Notes: a model not told the origin generated them from the sequence alone. A stretch of DNA of 64,000 nucleotides from Bacteroidales bacterium UBA5429 (GCA_002427605.1 DIRT01000036.1:418-64417), one strand, 5' to 3'. Shown: positions 52,830-62,978, numbered from the stretch's first letter. Made by a program: numbers and translations.

Positions 52830-53777
52830 CTACTCCTTGTCATTCTCATCTTGAAATCCTTTTGTTTCTTCAATTAAATAGTGGGGTCTTCCTTTGGCTT
52901 CATCAAAAAGATGTCCGATATATTCTCCAATAATACCTATAACAATAAAGTTGACACAGAATAAAGCACTAATCAAAATCACCAGTGTTGTGTAGCCACT
53001 TACCGGTTTGTCAATAAACCACATGATTAAAGAATAGATGGCGACAATAAAACTCAATAATCCTGAAATTAACCCACTCCATAAACCTAACTTGAGAGGT
53101 GCTTTGGATAAGGTAGATATGGCTGAAAAAGAGAGAGAAAGAAGTTTGAAAAAAGAGTATTTACTCTTTCCGGCTACTCTTTTAGGGGCACTGAAAGGAA
53201 TTGTAGTTCTTTGATAGCCAATAATTTGTATAAACCCACGAATAAAACGGGTTCTTTCTCTATAATGATTTTTAAGGATATGAACCACTTTTCTGGAAAT
53301 CAGAAAAAAATCGGAAGCATTAGGCTCCAGTTGGGCACGCATGATCTTGTTTGTGATGGAATAGAAAAATCGGGAAGTGATACTGCGGAACCAACCTCCA
53401 TCATTCCGGTCAGTACGAACCATATTGATGATCTCAAACCCTTCCAGGTACTTTTCCCACATGGCATGAATGCAGGTCGGAGGATGTTGTAAATCAGCAT
53501 CCATACAGATGGCTGCATCACCGTTACAATGATCAATTCCCGCCAACATGGCCGCTTCATGACCAAAATTACGGGAAAAAGAGATAATGCGAATCCTTGA
53601 ATCATGTTCCTGTAATTGATGTAGAACAGATAAACTACTGTCGCTGCTGCCATCATTGATAAACAGGATCTCTGCTTCAACAGGAAGAGAAGTTAACTCA
53701 TGCTCTAATTGTGTGTAAAAGGGGAGCAATGAGTCCTCTTCGTTGTATACAGAAACAATAATGGATAATTTTTGCAT
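52830..53777 (-). CDS. GtrB-like polyprenyl-phosphate glycosyltransferase (GT2)
   Basis: A 315-residue family 2 glycosyltransferase. N-terminal LSIIVSVYNEEDSL and LFINDGSSDSS, catalytic DADLQHPP, then two C-terminal TM segments (LGLWSGLISGLLSFIVAIYS and LVILISALFCVNFIVIGIIG). Such enzymes charge undecaprenyl phosphate with glucose or a related sugar on the cytoplasmic face. A flippase (GtrA) gene is not present. It lies between two paralogous GT-C-like genes, 4-6 bp from each, so the three form one operon. Confidence 0.9.
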   Translation of the reverse strand: MQKLSIIVSVYNEEDSLLPFYTQLEHELTSLPVEAEILFINDGSSDSSLSVLHQLQEHDSRIRIISFSRNFGHEAAMLAGIDHCNGDAAICMDADLQHPPTCIHAMWEKYLEGFEIINMVRTDRNDGGWFRSITSRFFYSITNKIMRAQLEPNASDFFLISRKVVHILKNHYRERTRFIRGFIQIIGYQRTTIPFSAPKRVAGKSKYSFFKLLSLSFSAISTLSKAPLKLGLWSGLISGLLSFIVAIYSLIMWFIDKPVSGYTTLVILISALFCVNFIVIGIIGEYIGHLFDEAKGRPHYLIEETKGFQDENDKE

Positions 53778-53783
53778 ATTGAT

Positions 53784-55808
53784 TTATTGATATTCATTGT
53801 ATAATAACCAGCGAGCATCATTGCGTAGTGCATTTCGATATGGAATTTTCTGTTCATCGGCCTTTTGTTCTATCATTTTTACAGCATTTTGATTTCTTTG
53901 TAGCTGTTTCATGATCCTTTTAACCCATGCTCTTTCATAGTGCGAAGGAATTTGACCTAGTTTGAGCAGAGGGACTCCATGAATAATTTGATTGCTGATA
54001 GATATCGATTGAGGTATGATTTGGCACCCCCTTAATTTTATTATTCCAGAAGAAGGTTTATTTAAAAAAAGAAGATTGGCATGGTGAAAATTACCGTAGT
54101 GGGTGATAGGATTATCATTAATAAAAAGATCACATATTGAATCTGTTGCAGCTTGGATAGAGAATTTCTTGTAGGCTGAAAGGTAGCTTACGATGAGCGA
54201 GTCACAGCGGTTATTTTCAAACTGTTCTTGAAGTTGTGTCCCCAATAATGGCACAATTAAGATTTGGGAATCTCCCATTTTGCTGTTCTGAGAATGATAC
54301 ATCAGGTACACTAAACGCTCCTGATCTTTATATTGGTTATAAAACTCTTTATAATGTGAGCATGCTTTAATCTCCAGTCCACATATTTCCTTAGCAAAAT
54401 TATGAAATTGTTCTGACTGTCTAGTAATGGGATGTGTAAAATGGGATCCGGTATAGTGCAACTGCTCAGTATAAACTGGTGATCCGTTTTGAATATACTC
54501 AGGGTTAAACAAAGTTTTCAAGTGGGTTAATCGTTTTTCTCCGACTGCTAAATCGTCCGTAACTCTTTCATTGACAAACTGAATACTTAATGTAGAAATG
54601 AAAATAAAAAGAGTTAGAAAAAAAAGCACTAACCTGTTTCTCCATTTATTCACTACTCCCCATTGTATAAGTAATGTAATGATGGAAAAAATAAAAAGAA
54701 CCATTGCAAAAAAAGAAAAAAAAGTAGTTACATAGCCGGTTTGAATGAATGTGGAGTATTTTTCTGAAATGGCTAGCGGAAGATGAGGTGCAATGATAAA
54801 AAATAGTGAAATGAGAGCCAGAAACAGTAGACGTTTTTTATCCATTTTTATCGGAACTCTTCGGATAAGGATGAAAAATAGAACGGCTGCAATGATTGCT
54901 TTTACATATGCAGTCATACTCGCCTCAGAAAAGAGCATTGTGTATACGTTAAAAGATTGATTATATTGAGAGGAAGATTCTGTAATAAAAAATTGGTAAT
55001 CAAAAAAGGTCGAGAAGGGGAAGCTATATAGTGTCATGGTTGTCAAAGCCTGAATAAAAAGCGAGAAGTCGAATTCAGAAGGGAGACTATTGCCCTCATA
55101 TTGGGAAGGAGTTGATTTTAAAAAGAGGTAATAGGTGGTTAAGTAAAGTATTCCAAAAAAAATGAATGGAGTAAGCTCTTTATATAAAAGCACTCTTTTT
55201 TTCTTTTCTTTAAGTGAACTCCAAGAATAGCGATAGATGATAAATATAAAAATTAAAAAATAGTAAATTAAGTATGATTCGTAAAAAAGAGTGGCTATTC
55301 CAAACAGAAGTGCTGCAATCAGTAGGAAATAATAGCGATTTTTATAAATATAGGAATGTAGTACATGAAGCGATCCAAGGATTAAAGAGAAAGAAAATGA
55401 GAAATAAAAGGGGTAAGCAGCTGTGGCTGAATGTCCTCCCCAAATTTGGTAGAGTATGGTAATTAATAGTGCTGTGAATAGCGTAGCAAACTGGTTTTGA
55501 AATATGCGGTGAATCAAAGTGACAAAAAGGACAAAAGAGGTTAAGGTGGGAAGAATCAATAAAGTGTGAAAATAGATTTGATTATCAATCAGATAGGGTA
55601 TTTTGTAAATCCATAGAACCAAAGTGAAGTAAAATCTTCTCTGGTATTGGGCAAAATTCATGGCATCTTCCCAAAAATGATCCCAGGACCAGATCATATA
55701 TGCAAAGTCATCACCAGTTGCAATACCCACTCGACTAAGAGGATATAAAGCTATCAAACCTAGTAATGCTATAACTCCCCAAAAAAGTAAACGTTCCTCT
55801 TTTTTCAT
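53784..55808 (-). CDS. Multi-pass GT-C-like membrane protein (paralogue 2)
   Basis: A 674-residue protein with about ten TM segments and a C-terminal soluble domain of about 230 residues. TGDDFAYMIW (D33, D34) follows TM1. It is paralogous to the 615-residue protein on the other side of the GtrB-like gene, and about 60 residues longer at the C-terminus (ending with a Lys/Arg/Asn-rich segment). Likely transfers a sugar from a polyprenyl carrier at the periplasmic face; the acceptor is unknown. The ATG at 55808 is chosen; the frame continues to 55829 but would run through the promoter box. Confidence 0.75.
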   Translation of the reverse strand: MKKEERLLFWGVIALLGLIALYPLSRVGIATGDDFAYMIWSWDHFWEDAMNFAQYQRRFYFTLVLWIYKIPYLIDNQIYFHTLLILPTLTSFVLFVTLIHRIFQNQFATLFTALLITILYQIWGGHSATAAYPFYFSFSFSLILGSLHVLHSYIYKNRYYFLLIAALLFGIATLFYESYLIYYFLIFIFIIYRYSWSSLKEKKKRVLLYKELTPFIFFGILYLTTYYLFLKSTPSQYEGNSLPSEFDFSLFIQALTTMTLYSFPFSTFFDYQFFITESSSQYNQSFNVYTMLFSEASMTAYVKAIIAAVLFFILIRRVPIKMDKKRLLFLALISLFFIIAPHLPLAISEKYSTFIQTGYVTTFFSFFAMVLFIFSIITLLIQWGVVNKWRNRLVLFFLTLFIFISTLSIQFVNERVTDDLAVGEKRLTHLKTLFNPEYIQNGSPVYTEQLHYTGSHFTHPITRQSEQFHNFAKEICGLEIKACSHYKEFYNQYKDQERLVYLMYHSQNSKMGDSQILIVPLLGTQLQEQFENNRCDSLIVSYLSAYKKFSIQAATDSICDLFINDNPITHYGNFHHANLLFLNKPSSGIIKLRGCQIIPQSISISNQIIHGVPLLKLGQIPSHYERAWVKRIMKQLQRNQNAVKMIEQKADEQKIPYRNALRNDARWLLYNEYQ

Positions 55809-55818
55809 CTTTTTTTTG

Positions 55819-55826
55819 CAAAAGTA
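55819..55826 (-). promoter_or_regulatory. -7 promoter box for the GT-C/GtrB operon
   Basis: TACTTTTG on the minus strand, exact TAnnTTTG, only 10 bp before the ATG at 55808. This predicts a very short 5' leader of a few bases. Confidence 0.55.
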
Positions 55827-55887
55827 CATTATTTTATGAAATATAATAGCACTTTTGAAGTTATTGATATAAAAGGAAATCGATTCT

Positions 55888-58800
55888 TTGAGACAGTTTC
55901 TAATATTTTTTATATTTGTTTTCTCCTGGTTTTGGAATCTACAAGCACAAGAGGGTGTGATTCCCAGGTATAAACAGGTTTTTGCCGATCGGGATACTGT
56001 TTTTCTGGATAGTTTGTCTATATTGCCCGGGTCACTAGTTATTGAGGGGGTTTCACCCTCTCAGTACAGTGTGGATTGTATTCACGGATACCTCTTTCTA
56101 CATGATACAACTTTGTATGGAAAAACCTTGAACTGTCATTATAAACTATTTCATAAGAGTTTTGCTCATCGTGTTTATAATAAACCGATATCACTAATTC
56201 AGGAAAAGGGAAAGTTTTATAAGCCTGAGGAGTTGAACTTACCTGCCTCTTTTTTGCTTGATTATAGTTCAGAGTCCCAACTGGAGAGATCCGGGAGTAT
56301 TACGAGAGGGGTAACCGTTGGGAATAATCAGGATTTTGTGTTAAACTCTTCGTTAAACTTACAAGTATCCGGTTACTTGGCGCCAGAAGTGGAGTTGAGG
56401 GCAAATATTACCGATAGAACACTCCCCATTCAACCAGAAGGGAACACAAGAACAATTCAAGAGTTTGATAAGATCTTTATTACATTGGATATTAAAAAGA
56501 AGTTGAAAGTTAAAGGGGGAGATATTGATATTGTTTCGCCGGAAAGCTATTTTTTGAAAATTGGGAAAAAGAACCTGGGATTGGAAATTGAAGCTCTGTT
56601 TTCGCTCAACAATAAGGGAACTGTAAAGACCAGAACGGGAGCGGGAATCTCCAAAGGGAAATATTACAAACAGAGAATAGTCCCTCAAAATGGAAGACAA
56701 GGTCCCTATAAACTGACCGGTAATGTGGGAGAGGGAACCATCACAGTGCTGTACGGGTCGGAAAGAGTGTATATTGACAATAGGTTGTTAACGAGAGGAA
56801 AAGATGAGGATTATGTAATTGATTATAATTTGGGGGAGATTATTTTCACCCCTAAAATATTAATAACTGGGGAAAAAGAAATCCACGTTGAATATGAGTA
56901 TTCTGACTTAGCCTATTCTCGCTATACATTGCACACTTTTAATGAGATTGGACTCGGAGAGAAGGATCAATTTAAAGTTACTTTCAACTTTTTTCAGGAG
57001 GAGGATATGAAAAATAATTCCATCCAACCTCAGTTGACCGACAGCATGAAACTGATGATGAGTCAACTCTATAATGAAACAACACTGTTGTATCCCGGTG
57101 CTGTGTTGTCAAACTATTTTCCTGGAGAACCCCTTTATATTCAAGTAGATACAGTGGTTGATGGAACAACCTACACCATCTATCAGCAAAGTACAAATTC
57201 CGATGAGGTACTTTACCGGCTTAATTTTTCTTATCTCGGAGTGGGCAAAGGGAACTATAAATTGAATGTTGCTGCAACCAATGGGAGGGCTTTTGTGTGG
57301 GTTCCCCCCATGAATGGAATTCCACAAGGAGAATATGAACCGGTGATTCAGCTTCAAACGCCTCAACGATATCAGATCGGGACTTTAGGAGTACAATATA
57401 AAGGACTTAAACATTTTACAATTTCTTCAGAGTTTGTCTTTTCCAATCTGAATCAGAATCTGTTTTCAAATCGAGATTCCAATTCTCAAATCGGTATTGC
57501 TTACCATTTATTATTGCAATATAAAGATGAACTCTTTAAGCACAAAGAGGAGTCGAAAAGATGGATATTCAATAGCTTGCTCGGTTATGAAGTCAGAAGT
57601 GCACGTTTTTTACTTCTGGAGGAGAATCGTGATATTGAATTTAATAAGAATTACAATATTGATGATCAGACTACACGAAACAAAGCTTCTCAGATGGGAA
57701 CCCTTGATCTTTCTTTATCCAATAAAAGAAATGGATCAATGCAATGGAAGTCGGAACTGTTTCAAGTTCAAAAACAACTTTTGGCATTGCGCAACGGCTT
57801 GAATACCAATCTGAAATGGAATCGACTTCGTTTGACTTCTCAGACTTCTCACCTCCTCAATCATGACCTCTTGATTCATAGCAATTTTTTCAGAACACAG
57901 ACTCAACTATCGATGGTGAATAGAAAAACAGAATTGGGAATCTATGATCGTACAGAATTGAATCGTTTGACAGATCAGAAACAGGATACATTGGTAGGCA
58001 ATAGCTACAGATATAATGAATTAGCACTTTTTTTCAAAAATAATGATACTTTGCAGTTTAAATATTTGCTACAGGTCAAAAATATTTTTGCTCATCGTGC
58101 GGTTCAAAACAAGTTTCTCAAAGAAAAAGAGGGTTATGAGTTTCAAACAGCTGCTGAGTATGCTCCTACCATAAAACAATCGATTAAAACCACTCTAACC
58201 TATAGAAATGAGCAGTTATTCGATTCTTTACAACAATCTTTTTTCGAGAATTTATTTGTTGGGGGCATTAATTATCTGGGTCGGTTTTTAAACAATGGCG
58301 TAATTTATCAAGCTAACTATGAGGCAGGGAGTGGCATGGAGCAGAAGAAAGTTTTCTCCTATTTGAAAGTGGCACCCGGTCAGGGAACGCATATCTGGAA
58401 TGACTACAATAATAATGGGGTAGAGGAACTGGATGAGTTTGAAGTAGCAGTATTTCAAAATGAAGCAGATTACATTAGAATATGGATTCCCTCTCATGAT
58501 TATTACAATACATATAATACGGAACTAACTCAGATGTTGCAAATCAGACCGAAGCAAATCTGGAGGAACCCAAAGAATCGATTTGTAAAAATAGTCACTC
58601 TCTTTTCAAATCATACTACCTTTAAAATTGGTCAAAAAACGCAAACTGACTCTTTTTTCTCAGCATTGAACCCTTTTAGCTTCTTAAAAGATGATGCCGA
58701 TGTAGAAAATTGCGATTTTAACTTGAATAATCGTTTTCTGTTTCAATCCCCGTCACAAAAGTGGATTGGAGATTACATTTACAAACAACTGAACAATAAA

Positions 58801-59352
58801 AACAACTATTATTACGGTACTGAAACTGTTAATTTAAAGATGCATGAATGGAGTATCAGGTATAAAGTGACTCGATTTCTGATCTTAAAATCCGGTTATC
58901 AAGCAGCTGTTAAGGAGAATAGTTCACAGTTTTTTCACAACAAAAACTATACAATAGAAACCCATAATTTGAAATTGGAATCTCAAATTCAACATTCTGA
59001 AAAGATTAATTTGATACTTAAATACGATTATAAATTCAAAATTAATCTGGTAGGTAAAGAAGAGGTTTCAAGTCATGAAGTGGAAACAGAGTTTTATTAT
59101 AGAATGGTTAAGAAAGGGATGCTGCAAATTAATTTAAAATATGCTTATCTTAAACCCAATCAGGATATAGTTGGAAATCTTGCCTATGAAATAATGGAAG
59201 GGCAAACCAAGGGAAGCAATTGGCTTTGGAGCGTTATATATCAGACAAAATTAGTCGATTATCTTTTCCTTGATTTACAATATAACGGCAGGAAAGGAGG
59301 TCAAAACAGGATGATACATACCGGCTCACTTCAAATTAAGTTTCTCTTTTAA
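55888..59352 (+). CDS. Large predicted outer-membrane beta-barrel protein, unknown function
   Basis: An 1154-residue exported protein. The signal peptide is about 1-20 (WNLQA|QEG). Soluble N-terminal segment to about 120, then a region with the motif RSGSITRGVTVGNNQDF and ELRANITDRTLPIQPEGNT. The rest has many alternating aromatic/polar strands and ends in KFLF, typical of outer-membrane barrels. No T9SS sorting domain. I recall similar proteins annotated as hypothetical in Bacteroidota but no named function. The start is TTG at 55888: an in-frame stop (55870) lies just upstream and no ATG intervenes; AAGGAA precedes it. It sits 240-290 bp before porP-gldKLM on the same strand. Confidence 0.8.
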   Translation: MRQFLIFFIFVFSWFWNLQAQEGVIPRYKQVFADRDTVFLDSLSILPGSLVIEGVSPSQYSVDCIHGYLFLHDTTLYGKTLNCHYKLFHKSFAHRVYNKPISLIQEKGKFYKPEELNLPASFLLDYSSESQLERSGSITRGVTVGNNQDFVLNSSLNLQVSGYLAPEVELRANITDRTLPIQPEGNTRTIQEFDKIFITLDIKKKLKVKGGDIDIVSPESYFLKIGKKNLGLEIEALFSLNNKGTVKTRTGAGISKGKYYKQRIVPQNGRQGPYKLTGNVGEGTITVLYGSERVYIDNRLLTRGKDEDYVIDYNLGEIIFTPKILITGEKEIHVEYEYSDLAYSRYTLHTFNEIGLGEKDQFKVTFNFFQEEDMKNNSIQPQLTDSMKLMMSQLYNETTLLYPGAVLSNYFPGEPLYIQVDTVVDGTTYTIYQQSTNSDEVLYRLNFSYLGVGKGNYKLNVAATNGRAFVWVPPMNGIPQGEYEPVIQLQTPQRYQIGTLGVQYKGLKHFTISSEFVFSNLNQNLFSNRDSNSQIGIAYHLLLQYKDELFKHKEESKRWIFNSLLGYEVRSARFLLLEENRDIEFNKNYNIDDQTTRNKASQMGTLDLSLSNKRNGSMQWKSELFQVQKQLLALRNGLNTNLKWNRLRLTSQTSHLLNHDLLIHSNFFRTQTQLSMVNRKTELGIYDRTELNRLTDQKQDTLVGNSYRYNELALFFKNNDTLQFKYLLQVKNIFAHRAVQNKFLKEKEGYEFQTAAEYAPTIKQSIKTTLTYRNEQLFDSLQQSFFENLFVGGINYLGRFLNNGVIYQANYEAGSGMEQKKVFSYLKVAPGQGTHIWNDYNNNGVEELDEFEVAVFQNEADYIRIWIPSHDYYNTYNTELTQMLQIRPKQIWRNPKNRFVKIVTLFSNHTTFKIGQKTQTDSFFSALNPFSFLKDDADVENCDFNLNNRFLFQSPSQKWIGDYIYKQLNNKNNYYYGTETVNLKMHEWSIRYKVTRFLILKSGYQAAVKENSSQFFHNKNYTIETHNLKLESQIQHSEKINLILKYDYKFKINLVGKEEVSSHEVETEFYYRMVKKGMLQINLKYAYLKPNQDIVGNLAYEIMEGQTKGSNWLWSVIYQTKLVDYLFLDLQYNGRKGGQNRMIHTGSLQIKFLF

Positions 59353-59515
59353 AAACGAAATTTGGACTAAGTCTAAATAATGTACTTATATACTTAAAAT
59401 ACAGCCAAATATAATTGTCAACAATGAATTGTTAAAATCGGAAAGAAAAAAAAAAGAGTTTTGAAATTGAAAAATGGTTTGTGGGAGAGAAATTTTTATT
59501 ATTTTTGAGGGTTAA

Positions 59516-59523
59516 TATTTTTG
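59516..59523 (+). promoter_or_regulatory. -7 promoter box for porP-gldKLM
   Basis: TATTTTTG, exact TAnnTTTG; a second match TATTTTTG lies at 59500-59507. The 59353-59644 gap otherwise holds only AT-rich sequence and a small palindrome AACAATGAATTGTT (59420-59433). Confidence 0.6.
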
Positions 59524-59644
59524 CAAAAAATGATTGTGGTTGTAACATTTTTTCAAAATAGGAGTATACTAATTCTACACCAAATCTATTTTGAAAAAAG
59601 AAACATCTAAGTCATTGAATACAAAAAGGATAACAAAATTTGTT

Positions 59645-60685
59645 ATGGTAAAACTAAGTTTGATGAGTATGAGAAAAAGCATTACTATTTTGTTTTTTGT
59701 ATTGTTTGGTTTCTTTTCTGCCAATGCGCAACAAGATGCTCAATTTACTTTATTTCCGTGGGCACATTACTATTTTAATCCCGGGTCGGCAGGTGAACAA
59801 CACAAGACATTATGCTTTACAGGGCTATTTCGTCAACAGTATATGGGTTACCGTGATGTGATTCCCGGTACTGACTCGGCATTGGGTACAGGTGGGCAAC
59901 AAATTTTGTTTAATATGGAGTCCTATCTTAGAAAAATACGCGGTGGATTAGGTTTATCTTTAATTAAGGATAAGAATGGACAGTTTGAAAATATTGGACT
60001 TAGACTTGGGTATGCTTATAAATTGAATCTTCCTACGGGTAGATTGGGGATAGGTTTTCAATTAGGATTTCTTCAGCAATCACTTGTAGATGCGCAGTTT
60101 AGACCTATTCAAGAAGGTGACCCTATCATTGAAGCGCTGGTTAAAGATCCATTGATGAACTTTGACCTAAATTTTGGACTATTCTATAAAGCTAATAATT
60201 GGTATGCCGGTTTGGCAGCAACTCAATTATTGACTAACGTTCGAATCTCCGGGAATGAAAATTTAATGAATCTGGCAAGACATATATACATGCACGGAGG
60301 ATATATTTATGCCGTACCTTTTGATCCGGCGTGGAGTATTGAACCTAACGTCATGCTGAAAACAGATTTAAGTATAGTTCAGCTTGATCTTTTGTTGATA
60401 GCACGCTACAATAATATATTATGGGGGGGACTGCATTATCGTCTTGATGATGCAGTGTCGGTTGTTTTTGGAGCAAAGCCCTTCTATGATGATCCGAACC
60501 CTTATTTAAAAGGATTGGATATGGGGATAGCGTATAGTTTTACTACGAGTCAACTCGGTAGATTTCAAGCTAATAGAAGTATGGGGGATATAGAGTTGGT
60601 GGTGAGGTACTGTTTTGATATTTTTAAGCCGGAATACTTCTCCGGATATGGATCAACAAGATATTTATATAAAAATCAGTACTAG
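59645..60685 (+). CDS. PorP/SprF family outer-membrane protein
   Basis: Type IX secretion membrane protein of the PorP/SprF family, about 346 residues. The signal peptide ends SANA|QQDAQF, and FTLFPWAHYYFNPGSAG is the classic N-terminal family motif. Barrel strands follow (GLGLSLIKDKNGQFENIGLR, LGIGFQLGFLQQSLVDAQFR). Its place directly before gldK matches the porP-porK-porL-porM order of P. gingivalis. Start codon is uncertain: ATG at 59645, 59663 and 59669 are all in frame and all leave a usable signal peptide; a TTG at 59591 is less likely. Confidence 0.92.
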   Translation: MVKLSLMSMRKSITILFFVLFGFFSANAQQDAQFTLFPWAHYYFNPGSAGEQHKTLCFTGLFRQQYMGYRDVIPGTDSALGTGGQQILFNMESYLRKIRGGLGLSLIKDKNGQFENIGLRLGYAYKLNLPTGRLGIGFQLGFLQQSLVDAQFRPIQEGDPIIEALVKDPLMNFDLNFGLFYKANNWYAGLAATQLLTNVRISGNENLMNLARHIYMHGGYIYAVPFDPAWSIEPNVMLKTDLSIVQLDLLLIARYNNILWGGLHYRLDDAVSVVFGAKPFYDDPNPYLKGLDMGIAYSFTTSQLGRFQANRSMGDIELVVRYCFDIFKPEYFSGYGSTRYLYKNQY

Positions 60686-60739
60686 TTATAAAATAAAAAT
60701 TGAGAAATAAACGTTTTTGTACATATAATGGTGAACGAC

Positions 60740-62179
60740 ATGAAAAAATTAGCATTTGTATTATTACTCGCTTTATTAGTTACAGCTTGTAAAAATTCAG
60801 GAGATGGCCAGTTGGTAGGCGTGCAAGACAGACCAGAATTTAGCGATCTTACACCATACGGCATGGTATACGTTCCTGCAGGGCACTATACAATGGGAGT
60901 AGGTGATCAAGATGTTCCTTTCGCTTTAACCCACCAATCTAAAAGTGTGACTGTTTCTGCTTTTTGGATGGATGAAACCGAAATCACAAATAACGAGTAT
61001 CGTCAGTTTGTGTATTGGGTGAGAGACTCCATTGCACACTGTCTGCTCGGGGATCTTGAAGAGGACGAAATTAGAGGAAAGTATGGTCACTATTTGAGAT
61101 ATACCAGAAAAACAGCATATGGCGATAATGAAGAGGGTTCTGTGATTGAACCTAAGTTAATCAATTGGAAAGAGGAAATCCCATGGGATACTAAAGACGA
61201 AGAAGAAATTGAAGCGTTGAGTCCTCTGTTTACCAAAATTAACACTAGATTCTATCACTATCGTCCGGGTGGACTTAATATCTCAAACCTTAATTTTGAA
61301 TATTGGGTTATGGACTTAAGTGCATATCGCGATAGAGAGGATCCAACAATTCATGGTGCAGCTGTTAAAGAAGAAGAGGGTAGCGATTTGGGAGGTATTT
61401 ATGCTAATCGTGGTAGTCACCTGAATGGCGGATTTGAAAGATTTATTAGAAAAGATGTGGTTAATATTTATCCGGATACCCTATGCTGGAATCATGACTA
61501 TACCTATTCTTATAATGAACCGATGACCATGAACTACTTCTCTCATCCACAATATGACCATTATCCTGTTGTTGGAGTGAGCTGGAGACAAGCCAGAGCG
61601 TTTGTTTATTGGAGAACCCACATCAGACATGCCTATTTGAGTTCTCTTGATAATGCGGCTCATGAGCATGAGTTTAGATTACCTCTTGAAGCAGAATGGG
61701 AGTGGGGAGCAAGAGGAGGCTTACATGCCAATCCATATCCTTGGGGTGGTCCATATACTCAAAATGTAAATGGTTGTTTCTTGAGTAACTTTAAACCTCA
61801 AAGAGGAAATTATATCGCTGATGATAATATGTATCCTGCTATTGTAGCTCACTATCATCCTAATGACTTTGGTTTATTCGATATGTCAGGAAATGTAGCT
61901 GAGTGGTGTAATGATGCTTTCGATGAATCATCAGTAAATTTCACACATGATTTGAACCCAAGTTATAATTACTATGCTAAAAAGGGAGATTCTCCTGTTA
62001 AGAAAAGAAAAGTGGTTAGAGGTGGATCATGGAAAGATATTAGCTATTATACAACTGTTTACGCTAAAACGTACGAATATCAAGATACTTGTAAATCGTA
62101 TGTTGGATTCCGTTGTGTGCAATCCTATATGGGAAGAAACAGAGGAGACAGTCAAAAGTCTGACTCACATGTATACTAA
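60740..62179 (+). CDS. gldK: T9SS/gliding lipoprotein GldK (PorK)
   Basis: Outer-membrane lipoprotein forming the periplasmic ring with GldN/PorN. About 479 residues. The lipobox is LLVTAC (Cys17 from this ATG; the ATG at 60728 is also possible). The FGE-sulfatase/SUMF1-like fold is shown by MVYVPAGHYTMG, FWMDETEITNNEYRQF, PVVGVSWRQARAFVYW, LPLEAEWEWGARGG, SGNVAEWCNDAF and KVVRGGSWKD. The extra internal segment (residues about 100-210) is typical for GldK. It is 54 bp after porP. Confidence 0.95.
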   Translation: MKKLAFVLLLALLVTACKNSGDGQLVGVQDRPEFSDLTPYGMVYVPAGHYTMGVGDQDVPFALTHQSKSVTVSAFWMDETEITNNEYRQFVYWVRDSIAHCLLGDLEEDEIRGKYGHYLRYTRKTAYGDNEEGSVIEPKLINWKEEIPWDTKDEEEIEALSPLFTKINTRFYHYRPGGLNISNLNFEYWVMDLSAYRDREDPTIHGAAVKEEEGSDLGGIYANRGSHLNGGFERFIRKDVVNIYPDTLCWNHDYTYSYNEPMTMNYFSHPQYDHYPVVGVSWRQARAFVYWRTHIRHAYLSSLDNAAHEHEFRLPLEAEWEWGARGGLHANPYPWGGPYTQNVNGCFLSNFKPQRGNYIADDNMYPAIVAHYHPNDFGLFDMSGNVAEWCNDAFDESSVNFTHDLNPSYNYYAKKGDSPVKKRKVVRGGSWKDISYYTTVYAKTYEYQDTCKSYVGFRCVQSYMGRNRGDSQKSDSHVY

Positions 62180-62240
62180 AAATTAAAAATTATTATAAAT
62201 CAATCAATTAATTAATCATTAACTTTAAAAAGAAAACATT

Positions 62241-62978
62241 ATGACACTTTATCAACTTGTAAGAAGTAAGGGTTGGAAGAACTTTATGTCTAAACTGTAC
62301 GGATGGGGTGCAGCAGCAGTAATTATTGGAGCATTATTTAAAATTATTCACTGGCCTGGTGCTGACGTTATTTTGATTATAGGGATGTTTACAGAGGCAA
62401 CTATTTTCTTCTTTTCTGCGTTTGAACCACTTCACGTTGAATACAACTGGGCTTTGGTTTATCCCGAATTAGCGGTGGGTCTTGATGAAGATGTTCCAAC
62501 TAAAAAATCTAAAGCGAAAGAGTTGCCGAAAGGTAATGTTACTCAGCAATTAGATGCTATGTTGGAAGAAGCAAAAATTGGTCCGGAATTGATCGAAAGT
62601 TTAGCTGTTGGAATGAGAAACCTGTCAGAAAATGCAAAAAAATTATCCGGAGCTGCGGACGCAACTGCTGCAACAGATAACTACGTAAATAACCTTACCA
62701 AAGCAGGTGAATCGGCTCGTAACCTAACTCTTCAGTATGATAAGACTGCCTCTGCTCTATCTTCAGCTTTTGATGCACAATCTAAAAGTACAGAAGTGAT
62801 CGTGGATAGCTATAAAAAGATGGAAGAAAGTGTCAAAGCATACGCTGATACCCTGAATTCTTCTTTGGACCAAACAATGAAATATAAAGAAGAGATGGAT
62901 AAATTGACTAAGAGCGTTGCGCAAATTAGTAATATCTACGGAAATATGTTAGCCGCTATGGGGGGCACTAATAAATAA
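62241..62978 (+). CDS. gldL: T9SS/gliding motor protein GldL (PorL)
   Basis: Inner-membrane stator of the GldLM proton-driven motor. It has 245 residues. Two TM helices near the N-terminus (LYGWGAAAVIIGALFKIIHW and ILIIGMFTEATIFFFSAFEP); the conserved Glu in the second (FTEAT) is the one implicated in proton coupling. The rest is a cytoplasmic coiled coil with KLSGAADATAATDNYV. It follows gldK by 61 bp. Confidence 0.95.
   Translation: MTLYQLVRSKGWKNFMSKLYGWGAAAVIIGALFKIIHWPGADVILIIGMFTEATIFFFSAFEPLHVEYNWALVYPELAVGLDEDVPTKKSKAKELPKGNVTQQLDAMLEEAKIGPELIESLAVGMRNLSENAKKLSGAADATAATDNYVNNLTKAGESARNLTLQYDKTASALSSAFDAQSKSTEVIVDSYKKMEESVKAYADTLNSSLDQTMKYKEEMDKLTKSVAQISNIYGNMLAAMGGTNK

Noticed and set aside
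59591..59644. TTG start for the PorP-like protein
   Set aside because: It would add a charged stretch before the signal peptide; several in-frame ATGs lie closer to it.
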